From: Schizophyllum amplum
Taxonomy: Eukaryota; Basidiomycota; Agaricomycetes; Agaricales; Schizophyllaceae
Length of the DNA stretch: 64,000 bases
Assembly (NCBI GenBank): GCA_007026445.1
Contig: VDMD01000003.1
Coordinates: 1,116,001 to 1,180,000 of the forward strand
Reading direction: 5' to 3'
The first letter of the stretch is position 1; the number at the start of each line of letters is the position of its first letter. Of this stretch, positions 33,730 through 45,273 are shown piece by piece. Both the position numbers and the translations under genes were made by a program. Below the pieces are notes generated by a model, which did no database searches, was not told where the DNA came from, and was given only the letters and a program-made list of their open reading frames with translations.

Positions 33730-36700
33730 ATGGCCGCAGAAGCCAAGGAGTCATTCACAGTCTCGGCAGTCTCCGTCGACGACGCGCCCACACCGATCGA
33801 CGCCGAGAAGGACGCGAGCGCAGACCCCGCAGAAGGCACCGCACACCAGGCAGCCCTCGGTCCCAAAGCACGCCGTGGCTCCATCTGGTGGTTGGGTCCA
33901 CTCGGGTACGCCATTGTCTTCTATGCACTGCACCCCACTAACGACTCCCCCAGCCACTTCTTCGCCCCTCTCGACTCCAACTACGCCAACGCCGTCCACC
34001 TCGATGCCGCATCCATCGTCTACACAGAAGAAGAGGAAAAGGCAGTCCGCAAAAAGGTCGACAAACGCGTCCTCTCCCTTGTCGTCCTCAGCTACGTCTT
34101 TAACCAGTTTGACCGAACGAATATGTGAGTATCAGCATTCTCTGCATTGCGGTAAACTAACTCACCAACAGCGGCAACGCACACACCCTCGACGAGTTCA
34201 ACGAGAACTTTGGCGTAACGACGAACGCAAAGTATGTTTCCTGTCCTACCCTCCCTCTCCCTCCCCTCTTGCACATCTGTCCCTTCTCATCAACTGCATC
34301 GCTAACCCAATCCACCCCCAGATGGACCCTTGCTCTCTCCATCTTCTACGTCGGCTACTGCCTCCTCGAGATGCCCGCCAACGTCCTCCAGCGAAGGATT
34401 GGCGCGGGAAGATTGTGAGTGTCAAGTTTTTTATAAGCGATTGTTAGGTTTCTTTCGTCGGCGTTGCATGGTGCAAGAAGAATCCTTCTTCACGCTCGAT
34501 ACTTTTCGGCCTCCTTTGGCGGGGAGCGAACCCTCCCCGTGCTCTCCTCTAAACCGCTCTCTCCCCCTCCTCTTCCCCCCTAAAAAATAATCTCGCCTAC
34601 GGCTCACTAACCCCTCCTTCCTCCTCTCCTCTCCCTCTTGCTCCTCCCTACCTTCCCCTCTCCTCTCCCTCTTTCTCCCCTCTCCTCCTCCCCGTCCCTC
34701 CCCTCGCCCCCATCTTCGCCCTCTCCCCCTCCCTGCACCCCCCTCCTCTTTCCCACCTCTGACTTGCGCTAACCTCCCCCTCCCCCCAGCTTCTTCCTCT
34801 CCCTCACCTGGTGGGGCATCGCCTCGCTCTCCTTCGTGTATGCAAAGGGATACGCGGGCTTGTTGGTCTTGCGGTAAGTGTTTTGGCTTTGTTCATGGCG
34901 GGAGTAGATTGGGCTTGTGGACATACACTTCCCCTTCCCTCCCCCCTCCCCCCTCCTGGCACCCTCCTCGCCTCCTCCCTCTTCCTCCCCCTCCCTCGCC
35001 TCCCCTCCCTCTCTCCTTACCCCTACCCCTCATACACTCCTCCCCTCCCCCTTGTTGCTCTTACCTCCCTCCCCCTCACCCCCTTCACCCATCTCCCCCT
35101 GACATCCACTCATCCACCACCCCACAGCGTCCTCCTCGGCATCGGCGAAGCCGGCTACTACGCCGGCATGATCTACTACCTCTCGTTCTGGTACAGGCGC
35201 CATGAGCTCGCGATGCGGATCAGGTGGGTGTTGTTTATACCTGCCGCCCTTCATGTTATACCCCGCCGTGTCACGCGGCACGCCTCACGCCTTCTGCCTC
35301 ACGTCCCACGCCTCCCGCCCCACACCCTAACCACCCTACCTCCCCCTGCACACCACACCGCCTCCCGCTTCACGCCACAAGCCACAAGCCTCACGCCTCC
35401 CCCCTGACGCTAACCACACGCCTCCCCCGCCTCCCGGCACTCAACGACAACGCTTCACCACGCCTCCACCACACCACCCCCCCCTGCACCCAACAACCAC
35501 GCTAACCACACCCCTCCCCAACCTCCACCTCCAGCCTCTGCATGACAGGCACGCTCCCGGGCGCCATCGGCGGCCTCATCGCGTTCGGCCTGGTGCGGGC
35601 AAAGACGAGCGTGTTGGATGGGTGAGTTTTCGTTTACTTTCAGATACGACGGCCTTGTACTTTCGGATACGACGGCCTGGTACTTTCGGATACAACGTCC
35701 CTCTTTCGTCATCCCTTCGCCCTCCCCCGTCTCCCCTCCCCTTCAACCCACCCTTACCTCTCCCCTCCCTCCACATCTCCCGTCTCCCCCTCCTTCTCCC
35801 CCCTCCCCTTCGACCTTTGACTAACCCCCTCCCCTCCACTTCGACCTTTGACTAACACCTCCCTCCCCTTTGACCTTTGACTAACCACCCCCTCCCCCCT
35901 CCTGAAACCCGCCCACTAACCCCCCCCCCCCCTCCTAAAATTCGCTCGCTAACACCGTCTTTACCCTCTGACCGCTCGCTAACCCCATCCCCCCCCCAGC
36001 TGGCAATTCCTCTTCCTCATCGAAGCCATCCCGACCATCCTCATGGCGTTCGCGATCCTCATCTGGCTCCCGAGCTTCCCGTTCGCGTCCGGGTTTTTGA
36101 GGTGAGTCTTGGCGGGGGTTTTTTTGGGTTTTCTGCTTGAAGCGCACACCCCATACCCTCCTCTCCCTACCCTCCTCTCCCTGCCCTCCCTACGCCCCTC
36201 ACCCTCCACCCCCCCTTCGCCCACCTACCTCTCTCCCCTCACCTTCTCCACACACCCACTCATCCCTATAGAACGCTGACTACTCACTAACAACACACCT
36301 TCCCCATACCTTTCCCTCACACACCCTACTAACACCCCACCCTCCACCAGCCCCCGCGAGCGCGCGATCGCCCAGGCGCGCGTCGACCGGGACCACCGGC
36401 CGCGGAGCCACGGCGGGATGGGCGGCTGGGAGGGGTTCAGGTGAGTTTGTTTATTTTTGGTCGAAGGGCCCACCTCCTTCCTCGTCTAATCTAACAACCC
36501 CCCCACCCACCCAGAGCCGTCGTCTCCGACCCGAACGCGTGGCTGTTCATGCTCGTGTACGCGAGCTTCAACGTCGGCGTCGCCACGGTGTCGTATTTTT
36601 TGCCGGTGGTGAGTTGGTTGTTGGGGGAGTTTTTGACCCCTCACCCTCAATGTCCACTTTCCGTCACTTTCTTCCTGCCCTTACGCCTCACGCCCTCCCC

Positions 36701-39335
36701 TCCCTTTCCCTCATTAAAACCTCTCACTAACCCCCTCCCCCCCATAATAAAACCTCTCACTAACCCTTTCCCTCCCCCACCCCTTCCCTTTACACACCGC
36801 TCCCCTCCCCCACCCAAATTACACCGCTCACAACCCCCATAACAAAAAAACTAACCCCCCCCCCCCTCCCCTAGCTCATCAAAGGCCTCGGCTTCACCGC
36901 CATCAACGCGCAGGGGCTCACCGTCGCGCCCTACGCCGTCGGCTGGTTCGCGGTCTTCTTCCAGGCCGTGCATAGTGATCGGACGAGGGTGAGTTTTTGG
37001 GTTGTTGGGTGTTTCTATTATAATATTGTGGGCGAAGGGGGAAGGGGAGGGGGTTGGGTGGTTTGGGTTGAGGTTGGGGTTTGGGTGTTTGGAAGGGGGA
37101 GAGGGGGGGGGGTGTGGTGTTTTTTTTTTCAATATTGTGGGTTTGGGTTGGGATTGTTGAACGCCCCTTCAATATTGTGGGCGAAGGGGGAAGGGGGGAG
37201 GGATTTGGGGGAGGGGGAAGGGGGAGAGGGGGGGGAAGGGGGATGGGAAGGGAGGGAGGAGAGTGCGGGGTTGGTGGTTGGGTTTGGGGACTTGGGTTTG
37301 GGGTTAAAAGACACAAAGACGCTAACGAGCCGAAACAACCCCGCTAACGACCCATCTTACCTCCAGGACCGCGGATACCACGTCATGGCCTCCTGCTTCA
37401 CGTCGTTTGTCGGGTATTTGATTTTGGCGACGGCGGTGAGTTGTTCGCTTTGGGCTCGTTGGTTGTGGTGTGTGTTTTGGGATCGTGGCGTGTGTTTTGG
37501 GCTCGTTGGTTGTGGTGTGTGTTTGGTCGGGTCGTGGCGTGTGTTTGGTCGGGTCGTGGCGTGTGTTTGGTCGGGTCGTGGGCGTGTTTGCCGTATACCA
37601 ACGCGTTTGCCGTATACCTACGCGTCTTCCCCTCATCCTCGCGCCCCGTTCCCCTCATCTTCGCGCCCCGTTCCCCTCATCCTCGCGGCCCTCCCCACTC
37701 TCACCTCCTTCGTCAACCCTGCCAACCCTTCCACTCCCACGTCCTATACACCGCTCTCTACCCTTCCTAACTGCCGCTCACCCTCAACCCTACCTATACA
37801 CCGCCCTCAACCCTCGCTAAACCGCTCACTCTCAACCCTCGCTAAACCGCTCTCCCTCCTCCTATACTAAACATCCCACCTCCAGGTCCAAAAATCCGTC
37901 GGCGCTGCCTACTTTGCGCTCTTCCTCGTGATCGGGGGCAACTACAGTTTGTTCCCGTTGGTGATGTGAGTGGGGGGTGGTTTTTTGTACTTATTGTGCT
38001 TTGGGGAGCCGTCGTGCTCTCTGTCCTTCGTTGTGTCCCCTTCGCCCTTGCCTCGCCTTAGCCCTGTCCGTCTTTTCGCCCTGTCCCTCTTCTCGCCCTG
38101 TCCTCTTCTCGCCCTGTCCCTCTTCCCGCCCATGATGGATTAGTCCCCCTCGGCGTTTATCGCTCCCCCCCCCTCCCTGGGCGTTTATCGCTCCCCCCCC
38201 CCCCCCCCCCCTCCCGCTCGCTCTCGCCATCTCTACTCGCCCCCATTCCCCCCATCCCCCTCACCTTCGTCCAACCTCTCCTCGCTCTCGCCATCCCGCT
38301 CGCTCTCGTCCAACCTCTCCTCGCCTCGTCCAACCTCGCTAACGCCCCCCTCCTCGCTCCCTCCCTCGTTCCCTCCCTCCCTCCTTCTCCCTCCCTCCCT
38401 CCTCGCCCCATCCTCTGCTCGCCCCATCCTCTGCTCGCCCCTTTGCTAACACGCACCCTCCCTTGCTAACACGCACCCTCCTCTCCAGGTCCTGGGCCTC
38501 CAACACGTTCTCGCCCACCTCGAAGCGCGGCGTGGGCACGGCGTTCATCGTATCGATCAGTAACTGCGTTAGCATGTGCGTGTTTTGTTGTCACCCGCCT
38601 CTCACTGCCCTCCCACCGCCTCTCACTCCCCCCTCCCGTACCCACACCCAACTAACCACCCCCTTCTCTCCCCTTCTCATCCCCTTCCTTCCCTCCCCTT
38701 TCCACCTCTCCATCAACTAACCACCCCCCTCTCCCTTCAACTAACCACCCCCCCCTACCCAGCGCCTCCCCCCAAATCTACTTCGACGACGACGACAACT
38801 ACCGGATCGGCCACGGCATCAGCGCCGCGTGCCTCCTGCTCTCCTTCCTCACCGCGTTCGTCCTCCGCACGCGCCTCGCGAGGTTGAACCGGGAGCGGGC
38901 GGCGTATTTGGCGGGGTTGGAGCCGGTGAGTTTTGTGGTTGGGTGTGAAGGGGGTGGAAGGGAGTTTTGTGGCCTTGTGTTATGTGGCCTTGTGTTTTGT
39001 GGCCTTGTGTTATGTGGCCTTGTGTTTTGTGGCCTTGTGTTACCATCCCGCGTTTACACACACTGTGTTATTTCCGCGTGACCCTGCGTTTACCGTCCCG
39101 CGTCCGCTCACACCATCGCGCCCCTGCACTTCGCTCACGACCGTTCACGCGCTCTGATAACACCCTGGCGCCCTCATACTCCGCTAACACCCTCGCCCAC
39201 ACCCACTCCGCCAACCATTCACGCACCCCGCTAACACGCCACCCCCTCTCCTAGGCCGCGCGCGAGAAACTGGACCGCGAGACGGACCTGGCGGACCTGC
39301 ACGACGACGATCCGCGGTATGTGTTTATGACGTGA
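33730..39335 (+). CDS. MFS transporter, Dal5/allantoate permease (ACS) type
   Basis: Fifteen exons thread in perfect phase: 33730-34124, 34172-34231, 34322-34414, 34790-34873, 35128-35223, 35535-35621, 36000-36101, 36351-36440, 36515-36608, 36875-36988, 37367-37435, 37886-37965, 38489-38575, 38763-38925 and 39255-39335, giving 564 aa. Family marks are FNQFDRTNIGNAHTLDEF after helix 1, LLGIGEAGYYAGMIYYLS and FWYRRHELAMRI (the ACS signature), and WQFLFLIEAIPTILMAF. About 12 membrane segments are expected, with long polar N- and C-termini. The family moves organic anions and vitamins (allantoate, pantothenate, nicotinate) with protons across the plasma membrane; the substrate cannot be told here. 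The exons are normal, but the 14 introns (47-523 nt, most over 180) are filled with C/T-rich simple sequence and small tandem repeats, unlike all neighbouring genes. Confidence 0.9.
37440..37590 (+). repeat. tandem repeat in an MFS intron (GTGTTTGGTCGGGTCGTGGC)
   Basis: Three consecutive copies of a 20-nt unit with related GTTTTGGGCTCGTTGGTTGTG units before them, inside the intron after exon 11. Confidence 0.75.
38960..39045 (+). repeat. tandem repeat in the last MFS intron
   Basis: Five copies of GTGGCCTTGTGTTWT (about 16 nt). Confidence 0.8.
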
Positions 39336-39359
39336 GGGGGCGTGTTGTGGGCGAGGGGA

Positions 39360-39560
39360 AGACAAGGAGCGGAGGAAGACAAGGAGCTGGGGAGCCAGAG
39401 AAGGAGCTGGGGAGCCAGAGAAGGAGCTGGGGAGCCAGAGAAGGAGCGGAGGGGGACAAGGGGCGGAGGCAGACGAGGAGCTGGGGAGCCAGAGAAGGAG
39501 CTGGGGAGCCAGAGAAGGAGCTGGGGAGCTGGGGAAGACAAGCAGTGGAGGCAGACGAGG
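39360..39560. repeat. minisatellite, GGAGCCAGAGAAGGAGCTGG units
   Basis: About seven copies of a 20-nt unit with interspersed GGAGGCAGACGAGGAG variants, immediately 3' of the MFS stop. Confidence 0.85.
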
Positions 39561-39637
39561 AGCGAACCAGTCTTACGACCGACTTACGCTTGTATCAATA
39601 TCTTGAACTGATGACTCACGGTACCTCGAGGAATATG

Positions 39638-39727
39638 AAAGCGCTGGGAGTAGAAATGCAAGCGCTAGGAGTAGAAATGCAAGCGCTAGGAGGAGAAATG
39701 CAAGCGCTGGGAGTAGATATGCAAGCG
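39638..39727. repeat. minisatellite, AGCGCTGGGAGTAGAAATGCA units
   Basis: Four copies of a 21-nt unit. Confidence 0.85.
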
Positions 39728-39819
39728 CCGTGCTGTGATTTCGAAGTGGTGCATGACCGTGGAAGACAGTTGGTGAATGCCTCGAGATTCGAGAAGAGCT
39801 TCAGAACGCCGTGGAATGG

Positions 39820-39905
39820 CTCGTCGGAGAAGAGAGCTGGCTCGTCGGAGAAGAGAGCTGGCTCGTCGGAGAAGAGAGCTGGCTCGTCGGAGAAGAGAGT
39901 CAGTT
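39820..39905. repeat. minisatellite, GGCTCGTCGGAGAAGAGAGCT units
   Basis: Four near-perfect copies of a 21-nt unit. The open frame across the three repeat arrays has no other coding sign. Confidence 0.85.
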
Positions 39906-40768
39906 CCAAAAGTTGGACATAGTATACTACATGCACGTTTCCCCTCACATGCCAACGCGGATTTCAACGCTAGACGTCGCCGCTTGTACATTTACGGGAC
40001 TAGGGGTCGCAGGTGTTGGAGGCGCGGCCTTGAAGAGTGCGCTTCAACGTTGACTTGACGTGTCCGCTGAATCCGTGGCACCAACTTCGTGGCACACCGC
40101 ACAACTCAACTTTGAAGCCTTGACCTGGAGCTCCCTGGTCCTGCTAAGCTATTAGAGAGGTACGACGGCCCTGAAGGCCTGACCTGCTACATACATATCG
40201 CCAAATCCTCAAAGCCAGCCATGCGTTGTGAGTCCGGCAAGCTCCGAGGTACGAGGGGCGGGCCGGAGGTTGGTCTAAGTATGGATGATGGCAGCGATCG
40301 GAAAAGTCCGATCGCCTCTTGCTGCGATCGCTCATCGCAGCCGCGTCGTTGCCCTCGCCGGGCGGCACAGCTCAAGCATCCACCCACCGCACCCTCTGAA
40401 GACATCGCAGTGTCCGTACATTAAGAGAACTAGTGTCATATCTCAACTGTCTTAAAACTCGGCTCTGGGATCTGGGGCTGGGAGTCGTGCTCACGCGCTG
40501 ATCCCCAGATCCTTCGAGCCTGTCGCCACCTCTCTGCAGCAACAGAGAGACAAGGGAGGTGGCGTTCCCCGAACAAAGAGCCCAAGAGACGAAAGCAGCC
40601 GAATCCATAGAGCGCTCTCCGAGAAACGAACATAATGTCACGTGAGCGTGGCCGCTACAGTCACATGCGCGACGTTTACTAGCACGCGTGCAGGAATCGT
40701 GCGAAACTTATTACCTTTGACCTTTGACCACCACTTCGCCTATTGTGCGAGCTGCTTCCAACTGACAG
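39906..40768. other. intergenic upstream of family A gene 1, with hairpins
   Basis: No ORF is supported. The region 40290-40565 holds four perfect stem-loops (separate entry). Confidence 0.5.
40294..40564. other. cluster of four perfect stem-loops
   Basis: (1) GCGATCGGA/TCCGATCGC, 40294-40315, loop AAAG. (2) GCTGCGA/TCGCAGC, 40321-40341, loop of 7. (3) GGATCTGGGG/CCCCAGATCC, 40468-40512. (4) A nested hairpin 40524-40564: outer CGCCACCT/AGGTGGCG, inner CTCTCTG/CAGAGAG with loop CAGCAA. They lie 200-475 nt before the family A gene 1 ATG. They could be a structured RNA, 5' UTR structure or a remnant element. Confidence 0.6.
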
Positions 40769-43700
40769 ATGGCCGCTGAGCATGGCTTCGCGATGCCTAG
40801 GGCCACTTTCCTGACGCCACATGTTGTAGAGCATCCGAGCGAATGGCCCTCCGCCGTCGCCAACATTTTCCACGACCTTCACGCCGCAATGAATGCAGTA
40901 GACGCCTCGGTAAGCTCCCTTGCCACACGATACTAATTTTACTTCGATAGCACTGCGATTACTGAACTCTACATCTGTAGGACTTGGTAGGACATGAGCC
41001 TGTCCTGGACGCCGCGCGGGAGGGCTACCTCGCGGTGCACGACCGCCTGCGCGTCGAGGCCAACATCCCGTACATCGCCCCCGAGTCGAAGCGCGTGGCG
41101 CTGGGACATCTTCCAGGCAAAATCCTGCGTGCCGTTATGCCTGAAATTGAGATCAAGTACGTTCGCTATTGTTCTCGGGTCTTCTTTGATTTCTCAAGCT
41201 TACCCATGCGGTTAGTTTTGACACACTCTACGCTCGGGCGGTGCATCCGTGCTGCGCGGGAACGTCGGCGTTACGCATTCTTCCAAGCTACGGGGTGGCC
41301 ACCTCGGTAGTAACGCTACCGGTCTGCCTGCGAGAGGCCTCGGGTGAAGATGCGGTTGATGGCGCACCCTCGCGGGAGGACGAGGACTACATCATGCGCT
41401 TGGCAGACGAGGCATCAACACGCAGAAGCCTGTACGGAGACGCTCACATTTCGTACCACAGTCCTGAAGTCGGAGCAGAGCTCTTGAAGCTACAAGAAGC
41501 TCTGCACGAGTTGTGCGACTCGGACGATCTCTATGGGGATGACGACGCAGCGGATGGACCAAGCAATGATCACCTGTCTCAAGCACATCTTCTTCTGCCG
41601 CACGGCCCGCATAGCGCGGTACCCTTTCCTATCGTCTGCGTCGCCACGCCCGCCGAGATATACGAATTACTCAGCAGCGCACTGTTTCAACGACATGTCT
41701 TCGGTGTTGAAGGCCCGCTGCTGGGCTTCGCCTTCGATCCGATGGCCTGCCACCTCCAGATGATCGTTGGTTGGCTGTCACCGCATATCGTAGGCGCCCA
41801 TGAATGCGTGAGTTTAGCCTGGTTGTTCCATAGAGGCACTTGATGCTGAGAATCTATCAACAGGTTCAGGTCCACGTCGCCCACGCGCCGTTTTCCGCTT
41901 GCCGAGAAGCATCTATGGACCGGCAGTCGCCGCTCCCAGCTACGTTGGACTCCGCGCTTGAGCTCGGCGTCTTCGATATCTCATCAAGTCACTGCGCCTT
42001 GGTCCTGGCTCTCTTTTTGGAGCAACAGCTGCACAGCCTCGCCCTGGGGGCAAACCTCGCAGAACACCGTTCTCCCCTCGTGTTCTCTGCACTTCTGGCG
42101 TCCGAAGTCAGCACTTGGCGTGTCGACCATGCGGCGGACAATGGAAGAATCGAGCACCCCAAATCGACCCTCCATGATCGAGTATGCCGTTGGCTTGCGG
42201 ACTGCAGGTGAGCGCTTATTGATGATCCGTCGTGTCTCAGGGTATATAAGCATGGCTTCAGTGAGGCGAAAGGTCTTCCTGCAGATTCTGACAGTGACAT
42301 GTCGCGGTGAGGAGGAATCTGGAGTTTGTTTTGAATGCCGGCTCATTGCGATCTGAAGGCCAACTCCTCCTGCCTTGCTCCCTAATGCCGCTGGCGGTAG
42401 TCAGGCCGGGTCGGCGATCTCGACATAGTGCGTGGACGTTCTGCTACTGCAATATCATTAGCCTGATGCTCGCCCAGTGTTACGGATCTTTTCAAAGGGT
42501 CAGTGGCAAGACCGATCTGACGATGAACATCGCTTTTTCTGATTCCTTGTATCATCTCTGTGTTGCAGACTACGGTACGTTAGGCAGATTCTGAGCAGGC
42601 ATTCAATGTACTGACCGGGAGTCACTTATAGTCCAATCCCTCAGTACGTCATGGATGACCCCGAATTCAAGTCGACATGGGATCGGCTTGCAAAGTGCGT
42701 GTATGCAATCTCTTGACGTTGAGCTCTTCGCTGATTGATACACCTAGGCTTTGTCCGGAGGCTCTGTGAGAGGCTCATTGATCGTCGATCATGCTTTGCA
42801 CTCATGAGTCATGTGTTTACAGTGCATATTACGAGAAGCGTCGAAAATCTGCATCTGAGTGAGATTAATATATAGCCTCACAATTCTTGGTCTCGGCTGA
42901 TCAAACCATGCAGAGTTGCCAACGAAAAGGTCGATGCACCCGGCGATGCTGCCGAGATTTTCATCGACCGCTTGGCCGCGTCCATCTCCTGGCCGCCGTG
43001 GCATGAAATCCCGGAAAAGTGGGACAGCAAGGACGTGTTCGAGCTGATCAACAAAGCCTTGCTACTGCCTGTCCTGTTCAGGATCCCCGTGCGTGATAAT
43101 ATCATTTCATGAGAGCGGCGTTGACTGAGTGACCCTCTACAGGATGAGGCGGAACTTGCACCATATACGGTAAGCGAGAACATAATCGAACTAAATTGCT
43201 CACTCAACCATCTGACACAGCTCGACGACGATGACCTTGCTGCCTTACGCCGCCTTTTGGACCTTAACGCTCACGAACAGGAGCTGCGTCGTCAGGTTCC
43301 GCGATGCTCCAAGCTCACGGACGTCACCGACAATGTCAACCGCCTCTTGTTGTCTCACGCACATCGCGTGTGTACGGTCGTCAAAGAAGCCAGAATACGG
43401 CTCAGTGCCAATCGTAAACTGAATGAGGCAGAGGCGCGGATTTACTGGGACGAAATCCTCGCCATTATTGTCATATACGCAGATTCTTTCAGTATCGACA
43501 CTATGCACGTAATTCATATTCATCCTTTCGCGCCGAACTCACCATTCTGACAGATTTGAGCGCGATACCCCTCAGGCACGCAACAACTTCCTCGACAAGG
43601 TCACAGCGGATATGAACCTCATCACCGTACGCACGCTTTACGGTGAAGAGTCCAGCAATATCTCGGAGGCAATGCTGCTTCTCTTAGCCGAACGAGTGCC

Positions 43701-44981
43701 CGAGAAGAAGAACACCGCTAGCGCGTCATTACGAGGATACGTCTCTGAGTTCATTCAGCAGAACAATGACCTGCTGCAGGTTGGCCTATCGAAACAAAAC
43801 GCGCTACAGACTAAAGCCAAAACCAAATGGACGGATGACAGCCAGACACAGCTTGACATTGAAGCCAGGGTACTGCGCACACACCGATATGGACGCATCG
43901 ATGCAGGGGGGATGCTTTCCATTCACGACATCTTTCCTAAGCAGGACATTGATCGGGTCAAGCAATTCAGCTATGTCACGTCGCTCGTCGCTCCGAACAC
44001 TACAGCGGCGCAAGCAGATCACGCCGCGCTACTACCGCACGCGCCGGCCCCTGTCGGCGTGAAGTCATTCTTGGATGCAGCGCAGGAGCGCAATCCGCAG
44101 GTGTCTATGTGAGTTATTTATGTCCTCATGCGTCAGTATACCGACTGAATTTCTGGATTATAAGTGGTGACGAAAAGCGCGAGGCGAAACCGTCGCGCTC
44201 GACAAAGGCTCAGCCGAAGCCTAACAGGGCATCGCCTCAGCCTCAGCCATCGTCGAAGCCCAGTGCAGGTCCCGACCTGCCAAGTCAATTACTGCGTGAG
44301 TGACTTCTTGCGCCGTCTAGCTCGTGCTGACCGTTGGTGCAGCACTCCTTGTCTTGTTTCTATCCATTCAGTATAAACAGCCAGGTCAAGATTTTGCGCA
44401 AGTTCTCAACCAAGCGCGTATGGATCTGCTCTCTAACACCAAGCATCTTGGGACGATCGGCTTGTACAAACTTCCTGTATATGCTCTTGCAATCGTCGGC
44501 TTCAGAGGCTACCTACTCAGCGCCTGGGGCAAGCCGGACCCACGGGACAAGGTCAGTCGGTCTCCTGTCAGTGTTTGAAGGTCTGCCTGGTGCTAATGCT
44601 CTTTTGGCGTACTAGACGATTACACGCGTCCGCATCGTGGACTACAACTGTCCTAGTTGGGATATCAGCGATACGGCTCAGGCCTTACGTCTGTCCTTAT
44701 TCCTCCTCAATCTTCGCGAAGGCTGGTGTGCATTGCTTATGAAGAAGTTCCTCGACGTCAAGGAGGACTTTTTGCGCAGGTGGTCATCCAATGACCCAGC
44801 CTTTAACTGGAAGCTAGAGCATCAGCTCAAGGAGCAGCCTGCTGCGACTTTCAGGACGAAAGTCGAAGCGTCTAGCCAGACCGTGGAAGAGCTTGGATCA
44901 ACACTTCGCACCCGCATGGCACAGGTAAAGGCCGAAAGACGACGGGCGAAGGGCTCTATAGCGGAAGAAGCGGAGTCGTAG
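40769..44981 (+). CDS. family A gene 1: large protein of unknown function
   Basis: ATG at 40769; first exon 40769-40909, second 40981-41156, with several more short-intron exons to a stop at 44981. I do not recognise the family. Readable blocks are FLTPHVVEHPSEWPS; a central domain FPIVCVATPAEIYELLSSAL, GFAFDPMACHLQMIVGWLS and EC|VQVHVAHAPFSA; then YCNIISLMLAQCYGSF, AFSDSLYHLCVADYG, PIPQYVMDDPEFKSTWDRLA, PPWHEIPEKWDSKDVFELI, a helical region (DLAALRRLLDLNAHEQELR), a Lys/Pro/Gln linker (44180-44290), a hydrophobic patch (AALLVLFLSIQY) and a basic coiled C-terminus. The central domain, including an intron at C|V, is shared with the gene at 56630-58035, so the two are paralogues. It might be two genes, but the 56.6-kb paralogue supports reading at least the first half as one. 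Function unknown. Confidence 0.65.
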
Positions 44982-45273
44982 AAGGATTAGTAGGGGGTGG
45001 GGAGGAGCGCGTGTCAGCGGCGGTTCGTGTTTCTGATAAGTAGGCAAGAATGTACCGAGAGTCGCTGCGTAAATATGCATATACATAGCTGGAGTCTCAT
45101 TCACTGTGCTCGTCCTCACTAGACACTGCCCACATTGCTTCCGCTCCATTCTGAGATACACAGTCGGAAAGGCGACTTAGCAAGACCAAGTAGCATGGGT
45201 CGCGAGCAGGCTCATGAAGTTTACTTTCGCCGTTTATTGAGCTCAGATACTGCACAAAAGGAAACGAACAGAT

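Noticed and set aside
33018..33914. Minus-strand 298-codon frame
   Set aside because: It is antisense to the MFS first exon and its G-rich upstream region, has no conserved motif, and consists of Pro/Ser low complexity.
36918..37347. Long frames on both strands within an MFS intron
   Set aside because: G-rich simple sequence inside an intron whose flanking exons join in phase.
39332..39922. 196-codon plus frame after the MFS stop
   Set aside because: It spans three minisatellites with no domain and begins inside the MFS 3' end.
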